From: Bacillota bacterium | GTDB taxonomy: Bacteria > Vulcanimicrobiota > JAJTBE01 | Assembly (NCBI GenBank): GCA_021287065.1 | Contig: JAJTBE010000025.1 | Coordinates: forward strand, 1 to 57,988 | DNA: 57,988 bases | Reading direction: 5' to 3' | Shown: positions 51,950 through 57,988 of the stretch, one piece after another | Numbering within the stretch: position 1 is the stretch's first letter | Layout: every line of letters begins with the position of its first letter | Translations under genes and position numbers: made by a program | Notes under the pieces: model-generated | Database searches by the model: none | The model's input: only the letters and a program-made list of their open reading frames with translations | Told to the model about the DNA's origin: nothing

Positions 51950-52096
51950 TATCGATTCCCTTCCATATAGTACCCATTATTTTTATCGGCAAAGCGTAGT
52001 TTTTTTTGAAGAGATCTACAAAAATCATTTTCCTCAAAAGTAAGGACTCTTTTTAGCCACATAATCTTCATTTTCCTTTTATCAATTTCACACATG

Positions 52097-52150
52097 TTGA
52101 CTTTATAAAAAAATCTGATATAATCTACATATGAACATTTGTTCATATGT
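52097..52150 (+). promoter_or_regulatory. promoter and metal-responsive operator of the arsR-ATPase operon
   Basis: TTGACT (52097-52102), 16 bases, TATAAT (52119-52124). A perfect 11-bp inverted repeat with a 2-base gap (ACATATGAACA, 52127-52137, with TGTTCATATGT, 52140-52150) follows at the expected start of transcription. The TGAACA-type half-site is like those of SmtB/CadC/ZiaR operators, so the next gene's product is the likely binder. Confidence 0.85.
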
Positions 52151-52192
52151 TTAAAATTTCAAATCAATAAAGCCTTTTACGGAGGCTCAAAG

Positions 52193-52609
52193 ATGGATCA
52201 AAATAACACAACCAACGGTGAAAACACCGCTGCAACGCATATTTGCGGACCTTATTACGGGAATCCGCAGTCAACGGACAAACTAAAAAAAATGCTTTCC
52301 CTTGAAAGAAGATTCAATCAGGCGGCTGAGCTTTTTAAAGTAATGGGCGATTACGGAAGAAGCCGGATACTTTACTGCCTGATGGAAGGAGAGTTCTGCG
52401 TGTGCGAAATCTCGTCTCTGGTGGAAATGAGCCACTCTGCGGTATCCCACCAGTTGAGAATTCTGAGAGCCAATCGCCTTGTTAAATATCGCAGAAAAGG
52501 GAAACAGATTTATTACTCTCTTGACGATGATCATGTAAGAAACCTTATGCATCAGGCTATGAGCCATGTTGATGAAACGGAAGGAACAGGTTATGAACAA
52601 GAAACCTGA
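52193..52609 (+). CDS. ArsR/SmtB family metal-responsive repressor (CadC-like)
   Basis: 138 residues from the ATG at 52193 (GGAGG 8 bases upstream). A winged-helix ArsR domain: FKVMGDYGRSRILYCLMEGEFCVCEISSLVEMSHSAVSHQLRILRANRLVKYRRKGKQIYYSL. Cys69 and Cys71 in helix alpha-3 (FCVCE) with Cys18 near the N-terminus suggest an alpha-3N site for Cd/Pb/Zn as in CadC. Binding metal would release the operator just upstream. Its last 17 bases overlap the ATPase gene. Confidence 0.93.
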   Translation: MDQNNTTNGENTAATHICGPYYGNPQSTDKLKKMLSLERRFNQAAELFKVMGDYGRSRILYCLMEGEFCVCEISSLVEMSHSAVSHQLRILRANRLVKYRRKGKQIYYSLDDDHVRNLMHQAMSHVDETEGTGYEQET

Positions 52610-54827
52610 AGAAAGCCATAATCATTGCAGCCATTGCTGCCAAAACGGAGAAAAGCACTGTTCTCCCCTCAATACGGATAAAGACATACATACCTCTGTT
52701 TATTCATCGGCAAATAACGGAAAAACCCGTCAGCTTACCATTCTGGTTCCCGAAATGGATTGCTCCGAAGAAATCAAAATGATTGAAAACCGCTTCAAAT
52801 CCATGAAGGGAATAATTAATGCCGCCTTTTACCCCATCGACAGGCAGATTAAAGTTACTATAGACATTGAACAGACCAGTGAGGATAAGATCCTCGAAGC
52901 TATCAGAAAACTGGGAATGACTCCCCGCACCGCATCGAAAGCTTCAGGCAGTCTGCAGGAAACTGATATAGGCAGGCAGATTCTTATAACAACAATTATT
53001 TCAGGTTTTCTCACAACAGCAGGCTATATAGTTCAGAAAACCCTCCCCCTTCCCGGTTTAGCTGTTTTTCTTTTTGCAGCAGCAATTATCACAGGCGGAT
53101 ATTTTGCGGCAAAGCGAGCTTTTAACGCAGCCCGGAATCTGAATCCTGATATGAATGTCCTTATGACCATTGCAGTTATAGGCGCTGCCATTCTCGGAGA
53201 CTGGCTCGAAGCTTCCACCGTTGTATTTCTGTTTTCCCTGGCTTTTCTTCTGGAAAGACACAGCATGGAAAGAAGCAGACGTGCTATACACGAGCTTATG
53301 AATCTGACACCGGATACTGCGCTTGTTAAAACTGAGGGAAAAACGGAAGTCCGTCTGCCATCGGAAGTTCAGGAAGGGGAAATTATAATAATAAAACCCG
53401 GTGAAAGAATCCCCCTTGACGGCATAATAACCGCAGGTTCATCCACTATCAATCAGGCTCCTATAACCGGAGAATCAATGCCTGTTCAGAAAAACCCCGG
53501 CGATACTGTATTTGCCGGCACAATAAATCAGTCGGGTGCTCTTGAGGTCAGGGTAACAGGAAATTTTGAAAATACAACCCTGTCGGGAATCATAAGAATT
53601 GTTGAAGAAGCTCAGGCAAAAAGAGCACCTGCCCAGAGTTTTATCGATCAGTTTTCCCGCTGGTACACGCCGATTGTTATTACCATTGTATTTCTGATTG
53701 CAGCGGTTCCGGTTATTGTATATCACCTCGATCCCCATATCTGGATATACAGAGCGCTGGTAATGCTTATGATAGCCTGCCCCTGCGCCCTTGTATTGTC
53801 AACTCCTGTAGCAGTGGTTTCAGGCCTGACAAGAGCGGCAAGGGAAGGCATATTAATCAAGGGCGGTGTTTATCTTGAAAACATTGCGCTTACAAAAGTT
53901 GTGGCTCTCGACAAAACCGGTACCCTTACCGAAGGAAAACCTTCCGTTGAAAAAATAGCAACCATAAACCACATTTCGGAAAAAGAAGCGCTGGCAATAT
54001 CCGCAGGAATAGAAAGCCTGTCCGAACATCCCCTTGCCCACGCAATAACAGTAAAGGCAAAGGAAGAAGGGATAAATATTCCGGAAGCTTCTGAATTTGA
54101 AGCAGTTCCCGGCTTAGGAGCCTGCGCCGTAGTCAATGGTAAAAAATATTTTATCGGTTCACACAGATTCTTTGAACACAAGGGAATCTGCAGCGATGAG
54201 ATTCACAACCTTGCTGTTGATATGGAATCGGAAGGAAGCACAACAGTTATGCTTGGGGATGAAATCAAACCCCTTGCTGTAATAACCATAAGCGATAAAC
54301 CCCGGAGCGAAGCACAGGCTGCAATCAACGAACTGAAGAAGGAAGGAATCAGAAAAATAGTAATGCTCACCGGAGATAACGAAGGCACCGCAAAAGCAGT
54401 GGGAAACAGACTTGGGATAAAATACCGTTCCGAACTTCTGCCTACGGATAAAGTAAAAGTGCTTAAAGAACTTGAGGCAAAATACGGAAGAACCGCAATG
54501 GCTGGTGACGGCATCAATGACGCTCCGGCTCTGGCTGCAGCAGATGTGGGAATCGCCATGGGCACAGCCGGCTCAGATACAGCCCTTGAAACAGCGGACA
54601 TTGCCCTTATGTCGGATAATCTGGCAAAAATCCCCTGGGCAATCAGACTATCAAGGCACACATTAAATATTATCAAACAGAATATTGCCTTTGCCCTTGG
54701 CCTGAAAATAATTTTTCTGACCCTTGGCGCTCTCGGCATTGCCACATTATGGATGGCTGTTTTTGTGGATATGGGAGGCTCACTTATAGTCATCGCCAAC
54801 GCACTCCGGCTTTTAAGATTCAGGTAA
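52593..54827 (+). CDS. P1B-type heavy-metal-exporting ATPase (Zn/Cd/Pb)
   Basis: 744 residues from the ATG at 52593. N-terminus Cys/His-rich (NHCSHCCQNGEKHC), then an HMA-like domain with only one Cys (EMDCSEE instead of GMxCxxC). Core motifs: actuator TGES, CPC at 396-398 in the membrane, phosphorylated Asp440 in DKTGT, SEHPLA, GDGINDAPALA, and C-terminal VDMGGSLIVIANALRLLRFR with the Asp that marks the Zn2+/Cd2+ group. It pumps metal out of the cytosol, under control of the overlapping ArsR gene. Confidence 0.95.
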   Translation: MNKKPEESHNHCSHCCQNGEKHCSPLNTDKDIHTSVYSSANNGKTRQLTILVPEMDCSEEIKMIENRFKSMKGIINAAFYPIDRQIKVTIDIEQTSEDKILEAIRKLGMTPRTASKASGSLQETDIGRQILITTIISGFLTTAGYIVQKTLPLPGLAVFLFAAAIITGGYFAAKRAFNAARNLNPDMNVLMTIAVIGAAILGDWLEASTVVFLFSLAFLLERHSMERSRRAIHELMNLTPDTALVKTEGKTEVRLPSEVQEGEIIIIKPGERIPLDGIITAGSSTINQAPITGESMPVQKNPGDTVFAGTINQSGALEVRVTGNFENTTLSGIIRIVEEAQAKRAPAQSFIDQFSRWYTPIVITIVFLIAAVPVIVYHLDPHIWIYRALVMLMIACPCALVLSTPVAVVSGLTRAAREGILIKGGVYLENIALTKVVALDKTGTLTEGKPSVEKIATINHISEKEALAISAGIESLSEHPLAHAITVKAKEEGINIPEASEFEAVPGLGACAVVNGKKYFIGSHRFFEHKGICSDEIHNLAVDMESEGSTTVMLGDEIKPLAVITISDKPRSEAQAAINELKKEGIRKIVMLTGDNEGTAKAVGNRLGIKYRSELLPTDKVKVLKELEAKYGRTAMAGDGINDAPALAAADVGIAMGTAGSDTALETADIALMSDNLAKIPWAIRLSRHTLNIIKQNIAFALGLKIIFLTLGALGIATLWMAVFVDMGGSLIVIANALRLLRFR

Positions 54828-54888
54828 TAGCCATAGAATACATAAACTTTTGTCATGGAACTGGACAAGCGGTTATGATTCTTTTTTG

Positions 54889-55367
54889 GGGAAACCCGCT
54901 TTTTGAAAAAAGCATGGTTCCCTCTGACGGTCCCTAAATCCCGGTCGGTTCTAAACCTGCGCCGGTCCCAATGCCACTGAATTAATAAAACTTACTCCAA
55001 TTTCCAGCCCAATACTCCTGTTTTTCAAGGGGGGAGGTTCGGAGGGCAACCTCGCTTTTCCAAAAAAGCGTGGTTCCCTCTGACGGTCCCCAAATCCCAA
55101 TACCACTGAATTAGTAAAACTTACTCCAATTTCCAGCCCAATACTCCTGTTTTTCAAGGAGGGAGGTTCGGAGGGTAACCTCGCTTTTCCAAAAAAGCGT
55201 GGTTCCCTCTGAGGGTCCCTAAACCCCACGGTCCCCCGGTCGGTCCCCAATTCAAAAGTTTTGGGAAGGAGGTCCGGAGGAAACTTTTTTCAAAAAAGTT
55301 TTCTCTGGGAGCTGGGCGAACCGACACAAGCCTCGTGAGCGATCAGATAAATCCATGTCTTAATTCA
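54889..55367. repeat. interleaved intergenic direct repeats, first block (R1 partial, R1a, R1b, R2a)
   Basis: No gene. R1 is a unit of about 121 bp: copies at 54970-55090 and 55099-55219, plus a partial at 54889-54936. Each R1 ends in a hairpin of the type CGCTTTT/AAAAAAGCG followed by GGTTCCCTC. R2 (55249-55367) has a related hairpin AAACTTTTTT/AAAAAAGTTT. Short divergent stretches separate them. Confidence 0.85.
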
Positions 55368-55412
55368 TTGGCATTACCCTACCCCCATCGGTACAAAACC
55401 AGCGTCAGTCCC

Positions 55413-55689
55413 AATACCACTGAATTAGTAAAACTTACTCCAATTTCCAGCCCAATACTCCTGTTTTTCAAGGAGGGAGGTTCGGAGGGTAACCTCGCTT
55501 TTCCAAAAAAGCGTGGTTCCCTCTGACGGTCCCCAAACCCCCACGGTACCGGGTCCTCGGTCGGTCCCCCGATTCAAAAGTTTTGGGATGGCGGTCCGGA
55601 GGAAACTTTTTCCAAAAAAGTTTTCTCCGGGAGCTTGGCGAATGGGCAGAATTCTCGTGAGCGTTCAGATAAATCCAAACTTCAATTCA
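55413..55689. repeat. direct repeats, second block (R1c, R2b)
   Basis: R1c (55413-55533) and R2b (55571-55689) repeat the order R1b-R2a seen at 55099-55367, so a composite unit of about 275 bp is present twice. R1c is nearly identical to R1b. No ORF here has coding character. Confidence 0.85.
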
Positions 55690-55696
55690 GAGGCTT

Positions 55697-56034
55697 GAGG
55701 GCGAACCTGCGGGTTCGCGTCGGGGTTGCAAACCCCTCCTACGATCCCTGGCAAATGCTTGCCGTTATTGGGTTTACCCTGCTGTCTCCACCCAATTTCC
55801 ACATCGGATTTGGTTGCTTTTCGCATATCCCGAAGCCCCTGGAACCAACACCGGGTTTTAACCCGGTGGCAGTTAAACCGCATAACCACGGGCTTTAAAC
55901 CATTTTAATGGTTTCTCCGATTTCAACAATGGCGTTTTCCGGTAAACTGTTAAAACAGTTTGGGCTTTGTGGTTGCAGGCTTGCAGTCCACCAGACTGAA
56001 GTCTGGTATTGGTTCCAGAACCATGCTTTAAAGC
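55697..56034. repeat. cluster of small palindromes/hairpins
   Basis: Nine palindromes follow one another: GCGAACC/GGTTCGC (55701-55718), GGGGTT/AACCCC (55722-55736), GGCAA/TTGCC (55750-55763), CACCGGGTT/AACCCGGTG (55849-55868), AAACCATT/AATGGTTT (55897-55914), AAACTGTT/AACAGTTT (55944-55961), ACCAGAC/GTCTGGT with TGAA loop (55990-56007), GGTTC/GAACC (56011-56022), GCTTTAAAGC (56025-56034). Stems differ but loops are short and AT- or TGAA-like. No gene. Confidence 0.75.
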
Positions 56035-56582
56035 CTGCTGTATATGGTTTCGATGAGTTTTTCCGGGTCTTCACGGGATTTATATTTTGAGTTTTTTTGA
56101 TGGATTATTGTGAGCATACACAGTGATTTGTTTTTTACTGCAATGATTTTAATCAAACCATCGTCTCCTGTGCTTTGTCTATTGATATAATAAAACCTAT
56201 CCCCATACTTTTTGCCTTTTGGAGTTATTTCTTTCCATTCGGTATTTACCACACTTCCTTTATAATAATCAATAATGTCATCAGTAATTATGCCATTGGA
56301 ATAATACAGTTCTGCCATAATATAAGATGCTTTGGGAAGTTTATTTAAATTACCGTATTCATCCATATAATGTTTTTTTTCAACATTTGAGCAGGTTGAC
56401 CATGTTTCAAGAACAAACTGACCTTTTTTAGTTTTAAATGAATTTCTACTATTCAAATAATACCCATCCGGCAAATCCGCCTTTGTCAGTATTTGTTTTG
56501 GTTTTGCTGTATCTGCAAATGACGAAAAGACTGAACAGACAAAAAACATTAAAATTGTTATTAACAAACATCGATTTTTCAT
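56028..56582 (-). CDS. secreted protein, tandem paralogue 1
   Basis: 184 residues with a Sec signal peptide (MKNRCLLITILMFFVCSVFSSFA). The first 43 residues and the last 13 (DPEKLIETIYSRL) are almost identical to paralogue 2; the middle has diverged (WSTCSNVEKKHYMDEYGNL vs WTTLSPKQKNYYIQKYGSL). A GKKYGDRFYYI strand is shared with the third, partial copy. Function unknown; exported. AAGGAG lies 8 bases upstream. Confidence 0.8.
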   Translation of the reverse strand: MKNRCLLITILMFFVCSVFSSFADTAKPKQILTKADLPDGYYLNSRNSFKTKKGQFVLETWSTCSNVEKKHYMDEYGNLNKLPKASYIMAELYYSNGIITDDIIDYYKGSVVNTEWKEITPKGKKYGDRFYYINRQSTGDDGLIKIIAVKNKSLCMLTIIHQKNSKYKSREDPEKLIETIYSRL

Positions 56583-56681
56583 TTAATGCTCCTTAAAAAT
56601 GTATTTTTTAGTTTTCTTCAGAAACAGCAATGCTTTGCGCCAATAACAGGCGAGTCGGGAAAAGTAACCAGCAAGGCTGAA

Positions 56682-56800
56682 CAGGCCGAGACAAAACTCC
56701 AAATTTCTGTTGCAGGCATACAATATATTGGAAATGCTGCCAAGATTAAAACAATATATTGTGTCAGCTTAGTGAAAAACCTGAGTTTTGGCGCAGTCTG
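56682..56800. mobile_element. 119-bp MITE-like symmetric element
   Basis: Ends form an imperfect 18-bp inverted repeat (CAGGCCGAGACAAAACTC at left; GAGTTTTGGCGCAGTCTG at right, 14 of 18 positions match). CAATATATTG occurs twice (56721-56730 and 56752-56761) at equal distance from each end, so the element is symmetric about 56741. It is flanked by TGAA at 56678-56681 and 56801-56804, the target-site duplication. The empty site is seen intact at 57615-57630 in the sister spacer. No coding capacity. Confidence 0.8.
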
Positions 56801-56885
56801 TGAAGCCTTGCGCTACGGGGGTTTTCGGAGATTTTCTTTTTTTCATGGGTTTTGATTTTTCTTTTTGGACAATTATTTATACAAG

Positions 56886-56932
56886 TTCCGAATAAAAATA
56901 TTCCGGGCAGAAACAATCCACCCGGAATAATT
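56886..56932 (-). terminator. terminator of paralogue 2
   Basis: TATTCCGGG (56899-56907) pairs with CCCGGAATA (56921-56929); on the - strand a TTTTTATTCG tail follows. Confidence 0.75.
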
Positions 56933-56967
56933 TTATTGACAAACCTGTATTTTTGGAAATAAGTCCC

Positions 56968-57525
56968 CTAAAGCCTGCTGTATATGGTTTCGATGAGTTT
57001 TTCCGGGTCTGGTTTTAATTCTCTTGGTGATTTAGCCCTTTCACAGGTTTTGAGTAAAAATAGATCATCCCCCTTTATGAAAAGAATAATTATCAGCTTA
57101 TCACCGTTATCAAATGGTTGTATAATGGAACAACACTTGCTTCCGTATTTTTTCCCAGCTGGTGTGGTATCTTTCCATCCGGGATTTGCACTTGGCCCTT
57201 TGTGGTACTGAATCATTTTTCCAGCCATACCATTCTCGTAGTGATACTGTTCAAGGCTAATAAAAGAAGCAGGTGGAGCTTTTACAAGACTTCCGTATTT
57301 TTGAATATAGTAATTTTTCTGTTTTGGTGACAAAGTAGTCCACAACTCAGAATGGTGAAGAACTCTATTTTTACTCATTTTTCTTGCAGAATAGCCCAAA
57401 TAATACCCATCCGGCAAATCCGCCTTTGTCAGTATCTGTTTTGGTTTTGCTGTATCTGCAAATGACGAAAAGACTGAACAGACAAAAAACATTAAAATTG
57501 TTATTAACAAACATCGGCTTTTCAT
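56968..57525 (-). CDS. secreted protein, tandem paralogue 2
   Basis: 185 residues, same signal peptide and ends as paralogue 1 with a different middle (ARKMSKNRVLHHSELW, YHYENGMAGKMIQYHKG). KKYGSKCCSI replaces the KKYGDRFYYI strand. No known family. Its promoter and ribosome region are repeated before paralogue 1. Confidence 0.8.
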   Translation of the reverse strand: MKSRCLLITILMFFVCSVFSSFADTAKPKQILTKADLPDGYYLGYSARKMSKNRVLHHSELWTTLSPKQKNYYIQKYGSLVKAPPASFISLEQYHYENGMAGKMIQYHKGPSANPGWKDTTPAGKKYGSKCCSIIQPFDNGDKLIIILFIKGDDLFLLKTCERAKSPRELKPDPEKLIETIYSRL

Positions 57526-57786
57526 TTAATGCTCCTTAAAAATGTATTTTTTAGTTTTCTTCAGAAACAGCAATGCTTTGCGCCAATAACAGGCGAGTCG
57601 GGAAAGGTGACCAGCAAGGCTGAAGCCTTGCGCTACGGGGGTTTTCGGAGGTTTTCTTTTTTTCATGGGTTTTGATTTTTCTTTTTGGACAATTACTTAT
57701 ACAAGTTCCGAATAAATATATTCCGGGCAGAAACAATCCACCCGGATTAATTATACTGACAGAACTCTTTTGGGGACAAAAACTTC
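57526..57786. repeat. repeated spacer of the paralogue array, uninterrupted
   Basis: Near-identical to 56583-56967 without the insertion. The intact hairpin CAAGGC-TGAA-GCCTTG (57615-57630) is the target of the insertion in the sister spacer. A weaker copy of the TTCCGGG/CCCGGA terminator lies at 57719-57749. Confidence 0.85.
57712..57750 (-). terminator. terminator of paralogue 3
   Basis: TTCCGGG (57721-57727) pairs with CCCGGA (57741-57746); the stem is slightly shorter than in the sister copy. The - strand continues into T-rich sequence. Confidence 0.6.
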
Positions 57787-57988
57787 CTAAAGCCTGCTGT
57801 ATATGGTTTCGATGAGTTTTTCCGGGTCTTCACGGAAGATGTGTTTTGAGTTTTTCTGATGGATTATTGCAAGAATACACAGTGTATTCTTTTTTACAAT
57901 TATAGACTTGATAAGTCCTCCATCACCTTTACTGCAGTCAGAAAGATAATAAAACCTGTCCCCATATTTTTTCCCCTTTGGTGTTACC
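57787..57988 (-). CDS. secreted protein, tandem paralogue 3 (5' part beyond window)
   Basis: Open - strand frame from the window edge to a TAG at 57789-57787. The 66 visible residues match paralogue 1 closely: TPKGKKYGDRFYYL, GGLIKSIIVKKNTLCILAIIHQKNSKH, and FREDPEKLIETIYSRL. The signal peptide lies past the window end. The array therefore has at least three copies. Confidence 0.8.
   Translation of the reverse strand, partial: VTPKGKKYGDRFYYLSDCSKGDGGLIKSIIVKKNTLCILAIIHQKNSKHIFREDPEKLIETIYSRL

Larger units (their letters stand above)
56583..56967. repeat. repeated spacer of the paralogue array, with insertion
   Basis: This 385-base spacer is nearly the same as 57526-57786 except for a 123-base insertion (119-bp element plus a 4-base duplication) at 56682-56804. 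No gene. It contains the terminator of paralogue 2 and part of the TGAA-loop hairpin family. Confidence 0.85.

Noticed and set aside
54951-55250. Minus-strand ORF of 99 codons with repeated peptides
   Set aside because: It is read straight through the R1 direct repeats; the peptide repeats mirror the DNA repeats and there is no ribosome site.
54889-55689. Possible CRISPR array
   Set aside because: Repeat units are over 100 bp with irregular spacing and no unique short spacers, and no cas gene is nearby.

Overview
The window looks like chromosome from a Gram-negative, probably anaerobic or fermentative bacterium of moderate GC. Envelope proteins include lipobox lipoproteins, SLT lytic transglycosylases and a SPOR domain. 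A Na+-translocating NADH:quinone oxidoreductase operon (nqrB-F) points to sodium bioenergetics, and a small bacterial microcompartment (BMC) locus points to aldehyde metabolism. Many genes encode TPR, beta-propeller or kinase proteins, and several start with TTG or GTG. I cannot place the phylum from sequence alone; a deep-branching lineage such as Riflebacteria or Wallbacteria is only a guess.

Layout. 1-5.1 kb: end of an unknown gene, a lipoprotein behind a structured leader, a signal-less subtilase and a methionine-rich transglycosylase. 5.2-10.4 kb: an RmlC-like cupin and an RnfC-like barrel-sandwich protein, divergent from a BMC operon (PduL, BMC-H shell protein, flavoprotein, acylating aldehyde dehydrogenase). 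10.4-19 kb: a radical SAM/SPASM protein with no ordinary start codon, CutA, a U32-like protein, an aminotransferase, a zinc-ribbon/kinase/SPOR receptor, small secreted or membrane proteins, and a transglycosylase fused to a second domain. 19-24 kb: the housekeeping run rpsB-tsf-pyrH-frr-uppS-cdsA with a near-consensus promoter and a long GC-rich leader. 24-31 kb: a TraB-like protein overlapping a MoxR AAA+ ATPase, then membrane TPR and hypothetical genes. 31-35 kb: nqrB-F without nqrA. 35-42.5 kb: TPR, VanW, a ParB/SbnI-like protein, a transglutaminase-fold protein that has lost its cysteine, a YdjC/ChbG deacetylase and an orphan FAD subunit. 42.5-52 kb: a TPR cluster facing a 1666-residue protein with a degenerate CHAT domain, PQQ-type propellers, a two-helix membrane hairpin and a class III cyclase. 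52-55 kb: an ArsR/SmtB regulator and a Zn/Cd-type P-type ATPase behind a perfect inverted-repeat operator.

54.8-58 kb is a repeat-rich accessory zone. It holds two interleaved families of long direct repeats, then a run of small palindromes, then a tandem array of at least three paralogous secreted-protein genes. One spacer of that array carries a symmetric 119-bp MITE-like insertion flanked by TGAA; the matching spacer next door preserves the empty site.

Best candidates for something undescribed: the 1666-residue CHAT/PQQ/cyclase protein with its TPR neighbours, the two-gene MoxR-TraB module, the kinase with an external SPOR domain, the TGAA-loop palindrome family with its 119-bp insertion, and the array of secreted proteins with conserved ends and diverged middles.
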